Below, in pieces: positions 27,001 through 36,814 of a stretch of DNA of 64,000 nt (position 1 is the stretch's first letter; every line of letters begins with the position of its first letter). Below the pieces are notes generated by a model, which did not search any database, was not told the origin of the DNA, and saw nothing but the letters and a program-made list of their open reading frames with translations. The stretch spans positions 600,398 through 664,397 of the forward strand of contig NW_019091390.1 in assembly GCF_001949145.1 (NCBI RefSeq). Reading direction: 5' to 3'. The DNA comes from Acanthaster planci. Its lineage: Eukaryota; Echinodermata; Asteroidea; Valvatida; Acanthasteridae. Position numbers and translations under genes: made by a program.

Positions 27001-30000
27001 ATTGAATTTTACCCAAACAGAACGTTATGTTGTAAAGGTCACCATCAAAATGTTTGCAGAGAAAAGAACTACATGTACTTTGAAATTACTCGATAAATAA
27101 GTTGCACGTGACCCGATAAGGAAGTACTGCTTAAATTCCCAGTATGTATGGCCTGTTTATTGTTGTTTTTAAATTTGTGGTTTTGTTGGTTTGCTTTTTT
27201 ATCCAAGGTCCTTCAAAAAACTTCAGTTTTATTAGAACCATTCATGTGACAATTTACAAGTCGCAGCCCTTCCCAAGTAAATTCCCGTCTTTGCTCACAG
27301 TTAAGCTTTTACTGGTATTTGCCTTTAAATGTGCAAGTTGGGTAACAGACCTCTTATAATGCGGCAACTGAATTTTTCCCAATTGGGGTCACACGTTTCC
27401 TTTAGATTTCCAAGTTGCGTACCGTGAGGGTGAGTTCGCAGGGGCTGATGACTTCGATCTCAGCGTTACAGTCGAATTTCAGCCAGCCTTCCCGCTCTGA
27501 GGTGCCATTGATGCTGATCCCTGTGACTGACGCAGCATTGTAGTGGTAGGTGTATTTTGTTCCTACTTCGTATCTGGCATTCGCTGGAAGTTGAAGGCCA
27601 AGTTCATGGGTCAAAACAAGTTGCACATATACGTCAGATACACTTTTGAACTCACTATCGAGGTTATTCTCTGCATGGCTTGCCATATCAAGATATACAG
27701 GCAGTCACCTTGTCTTGGACAGCCTTTGACATGACCGAGGTTTTGTACTTGTCAAAACGTCAAGGTGATTGACATTCAAGACATGAGAAAATATTCATCA
27801 AAAGGGTAATCTAAATTGACAGGAAACAGAAACAATAACAGAAAAATGACCAAATTCAAATAAAACAACACTTTCCAAATGTATGCTTTTCCAATTGCAA
27901 ATGCATTTCACTTTAGCACATCCCACATTTTCACCCAATTTAGATTAGGAGGAAATTGGACAATTTCCATGACATTTAATGCCATTTGAAGAAAAACCTG
28001 TTGGTATTACAGACTGGATAACTGCCATCGCCACTGCTATATTTTGTCAAGTATAGAATGTGATTTTATCATTATTGCATTTGGACCTATTACACTGAAA
28101 GCAACCCATTAGAAACTGGCCTTGCATGATTTTTATTTCCATGACTTCCCATGACTTCTTTCCACTGGCAACAGAATTCCAGGACACCCTTTTTTATTTT
28201 TCCAGTTTCTGTGACTTCCCATAACGAAATTTTTTTTTAAAATTTACATGAAAACTCATAAACTTTCATGAAAAGGAAAAATATAGTGTGAAAAGATATG
28301 TGCTTAAATTACAGTCTGTTTGGAACATCATGTTCATGTGAGCCTAGACCGACATTGTATATCCTTAATATAATTGGGCTTCTTGTTCCATGTCACAAAA
28401 TCATAACAAGCTAAACAGGGCTTTTTTCTGTTCATGCCAAGATGCGAATTCTGAATGTAGATTGCGTCATTCGGAGGAAACAGAGAAAATTAGGGGAACC
28501 CTCCCCAAGCAATGCATGTAGCCACTGTTTGGCATGCACAAGGGTTCATCCCCTGCGAAAACCGGGTGAGGGTTCCCGTAGTTTTCTGTTTTCTCCGAAT
28601 GACGCAATCTACATTCAGAATTCACATCTTGGCGTGAACAGAAAAAAGCCTTTTTAGGTTTGCTATAGTTGAGCTCTGAAGACTGCATTTGATTTGGATG
28701 ACTCCATAGTTATTGGAACAGATAAAATCACAGAAAACATGTTTTCCTTAGAGGTTCTATTTAAAGGCTAGTCCCACAATACAACCATGATACTTTAAGG
28801 ATGGATTAATTGGCTTTCGAGCTACAGGGGTTTACTTTCACTTTTATTAGTCCTGGCCACCTTAAAGTGGGTTGTTTTGGTTTGTTGTTTGTCTTTTTCT
28901 TTTTAATATACATGTACATGTTCTAGTTTGTTTTGTTCACTACTAATAATACAACCAGTGTGACAACATGCTGAAGTTGACCATGAAATTCATATAATCA
29001 TAAAATATGTATGACATTGTTTTCGTCTACCCATCATGCCTATGGAGATTCTTACCTGAAAATATTAATTCTGTGAATTCGGAAACATCTATAAAATTAA
29101 ATCTATAATATCATTCTTACATATATTTTCTTGCCTCATTAAAAAACAACTTTGGTAAACCTGCCGCACTTCTTTCCAACTCGAACATTGCATCGGTCTA
29201 CTTCGTCGGGCACCCAGACTTATTAAGCACGATTTTTCATTACAAAGTTTTGAAGCTGGATACCCGTTCAGAAATTCTGCCATTGAAAGCATGTGCTTTA
29301 CACCCTCTGGGATCACGAGGAAAATCAATAAGGAGAAACGACTCACCGACGTTGCATGTTTCTCTCGAACAGTGTCTGGATCCCAAAGCTGAAAGAGGAG
29401 CTGCAAAAAAAATAGTAATAATAATAAATAAATAAATCAAAATAAAAAAGAAGTGCAACTTTTCCATTTTATTCTGTTTTTATCAGTTTATATCAACGAA
29501 TTCCTTTAATCCGCAAAGTTCGTTTCAATCATTTGCTTAACAGTTAAAAAGAAATCTTAATTGCAAAAGTTGAATCATATTTCATTTTTAAAAAATTTTG
29601 CAACTTATTTTTCAAGAACAATGGCTGGACTCAATGCACAAAGCCCTGGACGCATTTTCCTACTAACAAGAGGGCGCCATATTACTCGCCCACGGTAAAA
29701 AAAAAATAAATAACTAGTGATAATGGCATGGTGTGACGTGAGTCAGCTATGAAATCACGATGAAACTATAAAGATCGTACTGTACATCGATCAGGATGTG
29801 CACTATATGTAGACGATCAACTGATTTTATCATCCATGTTTACCCTTTGATAAATCATTCCGGAGCTGTTGTGGTTTGACCTTTCATCCCACGGTTGGCA
29901 ATCACAATGTTATCATGCCAGTTTTATTATCTTAATCAGTGAACCAACAAAGCAGTTTATCCCTGTTTTTCTCCTAGGGAAAAACCTCTCTTTAACTCGA

Positions 30001-31474
30001 AGAAAGGCAGGTTTTTTTTCTATTGGCATGATAAAACAGCCCCGTCATCCAATACAAACGTACAGACTCCTAATGAAACTGTGCCGCAACTTTCTCATAA
30101 TTTCCCTTGTTCCCTAGGTAGAAAAACTCATTTACGGTATCGATACTTCCTCAGTGCTTCTTGTTATCATCACGGAAAAAATGACCACAGAAAATAAACT
30201 TTGTCTCTCAAAATATCCCAAGGATTCACCAGGAATGCTTGTCACTCTCAAGCACTGACGACCTTTCACACGATGGCATTTTTGTAAGATTTCTTAAGCA
30301 TAAGAAAATTTCTCAAACCTTGCGAGATTGTTTGTCGTCGTGTGAAAAGGGCTATTTTGTGTTAACCATGGAGGTAGAAAGCCAAGCGATGCGTGAACAG
30401 AACCGAGGTGATAAAAAGAGAATCCCGTTGCCGTAATACGATACCCTCTTAGCAACCAAGACTCCCAGGTGCGCAGCTCAAGTAATAATTCATTTAAAGA
30501 CCCTCTGGCTGATCGATAAGCGCTAGCCTGGAAGCGCCGAGTGAAACTGGCTGCGGGCCGACTGAGCATGCGCGAGGCTGGAATCTGCAAATCAGCTGTT
30601 CCGTGTAAACAATACGCGGTCTGGGCATAGACCCGGTGGAGAATAGTCTCGGTCCGTTGTTCGCGTTGACGCTTATCGACTCCAGAACAAAGGGAAAATT
30701 TCAACCTGTACGAGAAAGATCCTACTGCCATAAACAATGAATTTATTGCACCTTTTGCCTTAGTTTAAAAAAAATTATGTACCACCATGGAGGTAGGAAA
30801 ACGAAAAGACTGTACAAGCGATCTGGTTCGCTACGTACATGTTTTATGATGTTACATGTTCGTTTAAGTTGTGTCTTTCTTTACTTAACACAAAACAGAG
30901 AATCGCCATGCTATCGACAGAAAAAAAATATGTAGGCCTACTATTTGACTAAATCAACGGAGTCGCTGTTGCATGGCGAATTTTGTTTGTTATACAAACT
31001 ATTTCTACCACGAAAAGGAGTAAATCGCAACTGTCAGTCACTAATCATAACCATAACCCAGTACCGCACAAAGCAAATTCTGCACTGCGGTTTGCCGGGT
31101 CCTGACGTTTTATCTATCAATAGTATCATCATGTCTGTGGTCGTGTGGTTGAAGATATAAAGGGACCGCTATCTACAAAATCGAATTTCTACCTCCATGT
31201 TCAAACATAGTTTTCCCGGTTCTCTTAATGTAAGATTAAAAGAAATTACAAAGTACATTCGCACAAAAAAAAACTTTCGTTGGTATTCTTTAGTTACTCC
31301 AAAGCTTTTTGCGATGAATACAGAAATGAGTTTTGTCCATGGTCTGAGTGCCAAATTTTCTGAGCAACTCACCAAACGATTTGCGAGAATAAGATTATTT
31401 CTGTCAAAGTTTTACTCACCAGCATACGCTCCAGCGACACAAGCCAGCAACAACCACGTCTTTAACAGCTCCAT
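81..31474 (-). CDS. Apolipophorin / apolipoprotein B-like large lipid transfer protein (37 exons, 3' end off window)
   Basis: This gene encodes a secreted scaffold protein of circulating lipoprotein particles that carries neutral lipid between tissues. I joined 37 minus-strand exons with GT-AG borders. Reading phases agree at every junction and no internal stop appears, giving about 2,972 residues to the window edge. Vertebrate ApoB has about 4,560 residues and insect apolipophorins about 3,300. In order it shows a signal peptide, a cysteine-containing N-terminal lipid-transfer module with the family motif NFKRGILSAL (residues 146-155), an alpha-helical part, a linker with a dibasic RQKR site (816-819), beta-rich lipid-binding regions and a helical C-terminal part. 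The last visible exon (81-339) ends in phase 1 before a donor, so the gene continues left. The von Willebrand D domain typical of apolipophorins would lie there. One exon could be hidden in the assembly gap at 3023-3789. Vitellogenin is the main alternative. The dibasic site, the helical C-terminal part and the length without a polyserine tract favour apolipophorin/ApoB. Exon coordinates are given in the block entries. Confidence 0.94.
1220..1560. repeat. Degenerate GCCTTGAGC-type intronic repeat
   Basis: This intronic stretch between exons 35 and 36 repeats variants of GCCTTGAGCCGAGCC, GCCTCAAGG and CTTGAACT-type words at irregular 20-60 bp spacing. It looks like a decayed minisatellite. No open frame or gene is visible in it. 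Confidence 0.5.
3023..3789. other. Assembly gap (767 N) inside a 62-bp tandem repeat
   Basis: All bases are N. The left flank (about 3000-3022) and the right flank (3790-3900) are parts of the same 62-bp unit. Two consecutive right-hand units start TCTGTGCCTGATGG at 3790 and 3852. The gap therefore most likely replaces a repeat array in the intron between apolipophorin exons 32 and 33. Confidence 0.85.
5459..5632. mobile_element. Foldback MITE (about 174 bp)
   Basis: The two ends are long inverted repeats of about 75 bp. Both arms contain CACAATAGTGCGCCACCAAG, then a TTGGCCAATCA-type word and a GTCGAC-containing centre. There is no coding capacity. It lies in the intron between apolipophorin exons 30 and 31. 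Overlapping open frames on both strands here are by-products of the symmetry. Confidence 0.75.
6463..6521. repeat. Short tandem repeat, about 20-bp unit x3
   Basis: Three consecutive degenerate copies of CTGTCYGGAAAACCTYRGG-like sequence lie in the intron between exons 29 and 30. Confidence 0.55.
9487..9742. repeat. 71-bp tandem repeat (3 copies) followed by a CAGA microsatellite
   Basis: GATCACGACACTTATC starts at 9500, 9571 and 9642, a constant 71-bp period with few differences between copies. The array passes directly into (CAGA)n with minor variants (9697-9742). It lies in the intron between exons 25 and 26. Confidence 0.85.
10834..13026 (-). other. Apolipophorin exon 24: single 2.2-kb exon, beta-rich lipid-binding region
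   Basis: This exon is 2,193 bp and encodes 731 residues without a break (residues 1375-2105, phase 0 at both ends). All its neighbours are 100-420 bp. The translation is made of alternating-polarity strands (T-x-T-x and V-x-V patterns), has no cysteine, and has at least ten N-glycosylation sequons (for example NKT, NRT, NIT, NVT, NMT, NGS). This is what a secreted amphipathic-beta lipid-binding region looks like. The acceptor is GACAG|GTTGTCATG. The donor is CCAATG|GTAAGT. Confidence 0.92.
13394..13471. repeat. 15-bp minisatellite, about 5 copies
   Basis: The unit CAATGGCCAACACTG repeats in tandem with small changes in the intron between apolipophorin exons 23 and 24. The period is a multiple of three and so it stays open on the minus strand. 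It lies past a good splice donor and does not continue the protein. Confidence 0.85.
13579..19103 (-). other. Apolipophorin exons 15-23: beta-sheet region (DUF1943/DUF1081-like)
   Basis: Exons: 18969-19103, 18493-18710, 18000-18182, 17486-17639, 17219-17332, 16474-16639, 15512-15787, 14533-14747, 13579-13740 (residues 834-1374). Alternating hydrophobic and polar residues suggest long amphipathic beta strands. Recognisable family segments include FHANVEDKPHASLYFKMFGN (ApoB-like after the linker) and NTYPLFPLTGPSHM (compare the YYPLTG segment of ApoB). Two donors are possible for exon 23 (AAG|GTATTG, chosen, or TTG|GTAAAC two codons further on). Both keep the frame. Confidence 0.86.
19533..19715. 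repeat. Interspersed repeat, copy 1 (second copy at 60238)
   Basis: About 180 bp in the intron between apolipophorin exons 14 and 15 match 60238-60420 in the same orientation. Shared words include CTCCCTGAATC, ATGTAATCT, GTGCCAG, TGGCTTAA and TTGATTTGT-type sequences in the same order. The element has no coding capacity. Its class is unknown. Confidence 0.65.
19833..20252 (-). other. Apolipophorin exon 14: linker with furin-type RQKR site and duplicated motif
   Basis: This 420-bp phase-0 exon encodes residues 694-833. It begins with a segment that matches ApoB/apolipophorin (LEGMHHILESMFGPRGY). A proline-, glutamine- and methionine-rich stretch follows, with two related copies of a motif: MPEGLPEGVTPEMYRQLL and MPSGMPKGMTQELYDELL. 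Close behind comes LPEDRQKRHL, in which RQKR fits the R-X-K/R-R consensus of furin. In insects a site of this type splits pro-apolipophorin into apoLp-II and apoLp-I. Cleavage in this species is an inference. Confidence 0.85.
27586..29346. other. Apolipophorin intron 2: no second gene seen
   Basis: This AT-rich intron holds the MITE at 28419-28650 and a weak stretch around 27960-28250. That stretch has repeated CATGACTT/CCATGACAT words and resembles a decayed, reverse-oriented relative of the element at 36516-36808. I see no exon or RNA gene in it. Confidence 0.5.
28419..28650. mobile_element. Foldback MITE (about 232 bp, 80-bp terminal inverted repeats)
   Basis: The left arm, starting GGCTTTTTTCTGTTCATGCC, is the near-perfect reverse complement of the right arm ending at 28650. 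Both arms carry GAATGTAGATTGCGTCATTC. The centre of about 70 bp is unique and non-coding. The element lies in the large intron between apolipophorin exons 2 and 3. Confidence 0.85.
29401..31419. other. Apolipophorin intron 1 (2 kb)
   Basis: This is the first intron, a frequent place for enhancers. It is AT-rich with short poly-A tracts. An open frame on the minus strand (30294-30737) has no recognisable domain, no family match known to me and no supporting splice pattern. I see no gene or repeat family in it. Confidence 0.5.
31420..31474 (-). other. Apolipophorin exon 1: signal peptide
   Basis: Exon 1 encodes 18 residues, MELLKTWLLLACVAGAYA, and ends with one base of the next codon (phase 1) at a G|GTGAG donor. 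It has the short charged start, the hydrophobic core and the small-residue end (AYA) of a secretory signal peptide. Predicted cleavage would fall almost exactly at the exon 1/2 border. I chose this ATG because it is the only one that gives a signal peptide in frame with exon 2, and because a TATA box lies about 100 bp upstream. Confidence 0.9.
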
Positions 31475-31550
31475 GACGGCCAGTTATAACCGTGGCCGCT
31501 CAACAAGTCCAGTCTGTGAACTTCTCGAGCTAGCAATTCGACAACTTTTA

Positions 31551-31594
31551 AACTTCGTTGCGAAATTGCAGGAGCTTTTATACCAGGGACTTTG
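31551..31594 (-). promoter_or_regulatory. Apolipophorin core promoter: TATA box with adjacent HNF4-like site
   Basis: On the minus strand TATAAAA lies at 31576-31582, about 100 bp upstream of the start codon. This puts transcription start near 31551 and gives a 5' UTR of about 75 nt. Four bases upstream of the TATA box the minus strand reads CAAAGTCC (31587-31594), the core of the HNF4 nuclear receptor site. HNF4 controls vertebrate APOB and other lipid-transport genes. Its use here is an inference from the motif and position. Confidence 0.7.
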
Positions 31595-33180
31595 ACAAGA
31601 GCACCCTGGACTTATCCAATTATGCATATTAGAAATACTGAGCTGGTGCAGGGAGCCGTACAAAGGCTAGGTTATCCCCGCGATCCCCCGATAGTTGTCA
31701 AGGTTTATTGCGGAGTTGGTGCAGCTCTTACGGTTATTGTTGGACCTCCCCGCAGTCCGCGTTGACACTTGTTCATTGGGCTGTCATCATTGCTCGAGAA
31801 GTGACGTATGGGCTATTTTGTAACCACCCTCCGGAAAGAGAGGAAAAGTCCAGATACGCTTATTTCACAATGTTATTTACTCTTACGTGTTGCCTCTAAC
31901 AAAAGTTGATCACAATAAAATTTATGGCTCTTGGTTGTGCGATAAAAGTGTAACGGAAATACTATGACCACACTAGGCCTAAATTTTATATACGCCACGA
32001 CCAAAAAAGTCAATGAAATTGAAAGAAGGGCTGGGTGCTCCAAGAGGATTAGAATGGGTGCTTCTGGAAAAACCCTCATCATGAGGAATCAAAAATACAA
32101 ATGAAGATGGTGCAGACAACAAAAATAAAGTGATGATGTTGTTTCGACGAAGGGTGATCTCTCTCAAGTTCCAGCTAAACAATTTTGAAGAAAAAACACC
32201 TCCAGATGTTGAGACAATTTAGAATTATGGAAACGTTTAAAACTGGGGATTATGCATATTCTGAAATGTTAAGGTGAATAGCAGAACTTAAGGAATGGGA
32301 AATTTACAATCATGGGAATTTGTGAAAAATGGAGGAGGGGGCGGGGGTCGCTTACCTTTTCAACAAAATCTTGAGAAATACTCGTTAAAATATCTTTCGC
32401 TGGTGATTGTTACAGTTAAGAGGGGGATTACTCCCAGTATACAGACTTCTGTAATTAGGCGTATCGCATATGCATGAGGACGTGACAGAAATTAGGACTA
32501 CTGCATCTGACGTTCATTTTGTTGTAATTTCCACTACGGCCCTGAGTGGAAACCAAGACAAATTTCAACTTCCAAGTGCGTCAAATTCTGAAGCGGGCCT
32601 TTTTGGGGGAGGGGTGAAAGCTGGTTAAGCCCTAATCCTCGCGTTGGTCTATCTTTCTACCAGTCCAGTCGAGGGGCAGGAGTTTTTACGACCGGGGTAA
32701 TGTTTTCACACTAGGCGCCTTCGTAACATCAATAACTCTCTCAATGACAGCAGGGGGGGTCATGTCTCCCATAAAAACAATCGTCACCCCACTTGAAATA
32801 TGGGAAAGCAAAGAAAACGACAGAAACAGTAATTTGACATTTAACCGCCCTATGGCTGATCAAGGGCGGGTCCAGAACCAATTCTTTTGTTGGGGGGGCA
32901 AAAACTTTGAGAAGCTTTTTTGCGTAAACTTCACCATGGCCACTTTTAGGGGCAAGGCTGTATGAAGCCTTTCTACACGTTGTCGGAAGGGTGGCAGATG
33001 AAAAAAGACACCCCCCCCATTAAAAAAGAAATCGTCTGGCTCTCGTTTTTTTCAATTAAACCACAAATGGGGGGCCGTTTTGGTGGGGGAAATTATCGAC
33101 TTGGATAGTATAGATACTATCAATTCACAAGTTATTATTAGTATAATTTAATTGTTTTCAAGAAATACTTATTTCATCAC
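31595..33180. other. Intergenic, upstream of apolipophorin
   Basis: This region would contain distal regulatory DNA of the apolipophorin gene. It shows an octamer-like TTATGCATATTA around 31620 and the same ATTATGCATATT-type word near 32251. The part at 32880-33090 is rich in poly-C/poly-G and looks like old repeat. No coding region is supported. Confidence 0.4.
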
Positions 33181-33199
33181 CTGCATTCCTGACTTGGCA

Positions 33200-33426
33200 G
33201 GTTTCCTGAAATTCTCGCACTCGCTGATTGGACGAAACTTATCGAACCACCATTACCTCTGACCTGAGCCATACGTTGGGGGCTTGTGATTGGATAAAAA
33301 TTAATCAAGAAGTCGTAAAGAAAAGCGAGACGTACTACCAGTACACACGGAGCGACTTTTACCTAAGGATATTGACAGTTTTGGCCCGAATTTTCGGTCG
33401 TTCTCCTATTCATCTATCAAAAGAAG
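33200..33426 (+). promoter_or_regulatory. Possible plus-strand promoter and first (non-coding) exon
   Basis: Two inverted CCAAT boxes (GATTGG at 33226-33231 and 33288-33293) precede a segment ending in GAAG|GTAAGT, an excellent splice donor at 33427. The segment is open in one frame, but the peptide has no recognisable domain. If real, it would start a plus-strand transcript running into the gene-poor region. I could not find convincing downstream exons, so this remains tentative. Confidence 0.25.
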
Positions 33427-33432
33427 GTAAGT

Positions 33433-36044
33433 GTTTACTACTGTTAGTTACATGCTATGTTAGGCATATTAAGTTTCGACTCAAAAGCACAGCCAAATCA
33501 GCCACACCTACACTCTCACCATGCTTTCACTTAGGCTACTGTTTGTCATATCAAATTGCATTTTACCTATTTCGTGAAATGTTTCGTGTGAGGTAAACAT
33601 GTTGAACTTGAAGCATGGTTGGAGGGAGTTGCAGTTTCATTTTACTTTTATATCTTTTGCCTTTATCTGTTTACCCATCGTTTAAATAGTGTCATTTTAT
33701 ACTGGGCTGGTCTGTATTGCTATGACCATGATGACGTTCCTACGTCCTACCTACCAGTACACGTACATGACCTACATCATGTAGGCCCTGCAAGGGCGCC
33801 TCGTCTAACGTTAGTCCGAGCATGGACACCAATGCCATGGACTCATGGAGGGTCTGAGGGAGGAAAAGAAAAACTTGGACTCAACGAATCGCCTTTTTTA
33901 ACATTTGGACCTGTCCAAATATTTAAAAAAGCGATTTATTCAAATGTTTAAAAAAAAGAGGCGATTTGTCATGATGTAGAGTCGAACTAGGCCCCTGGGC
34001 TTACTAGCTGACTAAGACTAGCCTGCCTTTGTTCTGGATTGCTTGAAGTTGAACTTGAAGTAAAAATCTAGGCCTAACGTCAGCATAGTCAGGCGTAGGT
34101 GGAGTAACGTTAGGACCTAGGCCTTTTGTGTGGTTCTTCAGTTCGACATGTAGGCTTCTTCTTGTACAAAATTTCTTCTCAGAAAATTTCTCGAAAAGAA
34201 ATTTTGGTCAGGTATCCGATTTGCATTTCGGCATTTTGAATGGTTTATAAAAAATCACGAAAGCCCCCCAAAAAATTGACAAAAATCTACACAGCCATAA
34301 GTCAACTCACTATGCAAAATTGCAAATACCTTTTTTCATACTTAACAGTCATGTAAAATTTTGCATCTAATGTCTGTTTAATCAGATGACATTTAGACTT
34401 TCCGTTTGTTTAAAATTGGCCGAAAATTGAATGCATAGTTTTTCCTAGTTTCGGATTGTGCATTTTTTGCACACAAATACATTGCAAACTCAACTACGTG
34501 GACGGAGCAGTTATGTATGTGATGTAATGGGTTCATCATTGTGCGGAGTAGGGGATAGTATCGTTGATAGCTTGCTGTACAGTGGGAAAGGTAAAGTCGA
34601 ACATCCAAATTTACGCAAGTCCTACTTTTTAATTCATTGGAATTCTTATTTATGAACTAATTTTCTCTAAATTAAGATATTCTTCATTGGAAAATCAGCT
34701 TGTTATGATGGTTCCGGCTGTAATATGGATTTCTCGTGTGGTTAGTTTTATTCGTGAAGAAGTTTTTATTGGAACTGGTTAAACCGATCAGGGATGTGAG
34801 AATTCAGCTTTTTAGCTGATGTCCGTTTTTTTTTGTTCAGATGTTGACCCTGAATTTCAGCTTTTTTGTACACCTGGTCCGTACAAAAGCATTGGAACTT
34901 TTTACATTTCAGCTTTTTGCTAGCAGTTTTCAGCTTTAATTTTACGTGACCACTCACACCCCTGACTGATCCAGAACTAGGAAAAGTTTCGTCAACACTT
35001 TCATTGATCCTGTAAAGTCCAAATTAAAAGCTAAGATTTTGAAAATGACTAAGATGGAAAGCTTGCGGTAAGCACTATGCAATATCTCTTTCTGAGTCTG
35101 TGTGGTTCTGATAAGAACCGGAGAGGCTCAACGTTTCGGACAGTGTGCTCTGTCCGTTGTCAGGAGACTGAACTGGATAGTAAACGAAACGAAACGTTNG
35201 CTTGAAATCCCATTTTGAAAATGATTTGGTACTTTGCCACATTTCACTGGAATTTGAGGATTTTTGTACCTGCTATCTGACTGAATAATTTCCGTGATCC
35301 ATAACTAGGAAAACGACTGTAGTAGGACAGGCATGACTAAGGCCTTGGGCTACATTTTGAATGATTGTAGGCCTTCAATACAGACGGCCCCCAACGTACC
35401 CAGCCAAACCAAGAAACTTGAAAAGAGCAGTGTGGTTAAATAACTGATAGGCTTCTCCTATTGAAATATGACCGAAATTAATATTATTTATATTTAGGCA
35501 ATAGGCATCGTCAGGGTTCTTTGGGGAAAAAAACACACATTTTTCTTGGGGAAAATTTCCCAGGGGGGTTGGTTGAGGGGCAAAGTTAAGCTAAAACAAA
35601 ATAATAATTAGGCTAACAATAACAGTGGAAGGGGGCATCCAGAAATTTTCAAGCAAATTGGTGAGTTTCATCCCCTTCTTTTTTTTTTGCCTTTTTTTTC
35701 CTCTCCTCTTTTTTTCGTGCTTAATTTTTCTTTTTTTTTTGAAGGGGGAGGGGCTGGGGTGGTGGGAAGTACCCCCCCCCGGTAGTGTCCACAAATTAGG
35801 CCTAAAAATTTTACACTAATGTAAAAAAACATGAAACTTGCCTAGGCTATAAACATGACTAACAGTAACACTCACCACGCTGACACTTAATAAATGAGTT
35901 AGTTTAGATTTTTGAAGTTTATTTTCACGCCCCTCCTGTCCTTCTGTCCCAGCTGCTCAACTGTGTTGATGTTTGTTTATTTTTTGTCAGTAGAATAGGT
36001 GAACTTTCGGGTGACAACATTATAAAATCTTAGTTAGAAAAAGC
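33433..36044. other. Intergenic, repeat-rich
   Basis: This stretch contains a small imperfect inverted repeat near 33890-33970 (AATCGCC... arms), an interspersed repeat at 34791-34960, a single N at 35199, and poly-T/poly-G-rich DNA at 35670-35780. No gene is supported. Confidence 0.5.
34791..34960. repeat. Interspersed repeat, copy A (reverse copy at 61608)
   Basis: GAGAATTCAGCTTTTTAGCTGA and a later TTTCAGCTTTTTTGTACAC-type segment recur, reverse-complemented, at 61608-61712 in a MYSM1 intron. Order and spacing are similar. There is no coding capacity. Confidence 0.65.
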
Positions 36045-36317
36045 AAAGATCATATAGCGCCGCATAGCGGCGCAAGATGGAGAACTTCACTGTGAATACA
36101 CATAAATGTTGTAATCGCATGGGCGCCATTTGAACAAGCGATACGCCTGCACAATGCACATTAATGCACAGGGGACACCGTGGCAGGCACGTACACCTGG
36201 TGCGCCCTAAGCTTTACCGTGAACCGCGCATGTGTATCACTTTCTCAAATGGCGCCCATGGTAATTACACCTTTTGGGCAGTTATCCATCTTGCTCCCTC
36301 GTGCTGTATGATCTTTG
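36045..36317. mobile_element. Foldback element, copy 1 (about 270 bp)
   Basis: The ends are inverted repeats built around AAAGATCAT/CGGCGCAAGATGG. Subterminal words GGGCGCCATTTGA-ACAAGCGATACGC and their reverse complement face each other across the centre. A longer relative lies in opposite orientation at 56174-56462. It has no open frame of note and is a non-autonomous DNA element. Confidence 0.75.
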
Positions 36318-36515
36318 GAAAAAAGTACTGTGAGCAGAAACTATGCATTGCTGGAATGTTTTAGCTTTTTAGCCTAACATAGGGTTAACTGAGAAACTAA
36401 TCAGAGTGTCTCACACCTTCAAGGGGTTCTGCCAGTTGACGAAAACAATCTACAAAACAACCAAAAGAGTTTCCCTCCATGAGTTCTACCATGTGGTGGT
36501 GTCAGTCCCATTGGA

Positions 36516-36808
36516 CAGGGTTCCCGCGGCCTAAAAAGTCATGGAAATTTGTTTTTGTTACCCAAGCCTGGAAAAGTCATGGAATTTTGTAAAAATTACA
36601 AAGTCATGGAAAAGTCATAGTCAGTTTTCAAATGCTGTTTGTGATTTCTATTTCTATTATCAGAAAGAAGTGCATAAAATGCAGGGTTGTATTCGCAACT
36701 TTAAAAGTCTGCATAGTCCAAGAAATCACATTATTGGGTCATGTATTTTCATTATTCAGTCATGGAAAAGTCATAGAATTTCATTGTCCTTTAGGTGCAG
36801 GAACCCTG
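36516..36808. mobile_element. hAT-like non-autonomous element with 6-bp target duplication
   Basis: It starts CAGGGTTCC and ends GGAACCCTG, perfect 9-bp terminal inverted repeats. Direct repeats ATTGGA flank it at 36510-36515 and 36809-36814. Inside, the words AAAGTCATGGAAA are repeated near both ends. The CAGGG end is typical of hAT-type transposons, although hAT target duplications are usually 8 bp. No transposase is encoded. Confidence 0.72.
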
Positions 36809-36814
36809 ATTGGA

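Larger units (their letters stand above)
20782..29400 (-). other. Apolipophorin exons 2-13: N-terminal lipid-transfer (LPD_N / vitellogenin-N) module
   Basis: Exons, in transcript order: 29347-29400, 27423-27583, 26597-26845, 26007-26150, 25537-25726, 24984-25230, 24220-24412, 23617-23805, 22808-22972, 22066-22210, 21243-21404, 20782-20906 (residues 19-693). The first five form the beta-barrel-like N-sheet. Paired cysteines are visible (HCSRETC, FDC..SPC), then NFKRGILSAL and TDVTGKCPTKL, followed by VSESVCKERHL, which matches the corresponding ApoB segment. The later exons are leucine-rich and helical, as expected for the superhelical domain (TYAL- and YRAI-type helix pairs, then KRDLRKFSRNMELSWYN). 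The superfamily uses this module to interact with microsomal triglyceride transfer protein and to start lipid loading in the endoplasmic reticulum. That role is inferred from homology. Confidence 0.9.

Noticed and set aside
28442-28688. Overlapping open frames on both strands
   Set aside because: They result from the inverted arms of the MITE at 28419-28650.
30294-30737. 147-codon minus-strand open frame in intron 1
   Set aside because: No recognisable domain, and apolipophorin exons 1 and 2 join in phase without it.
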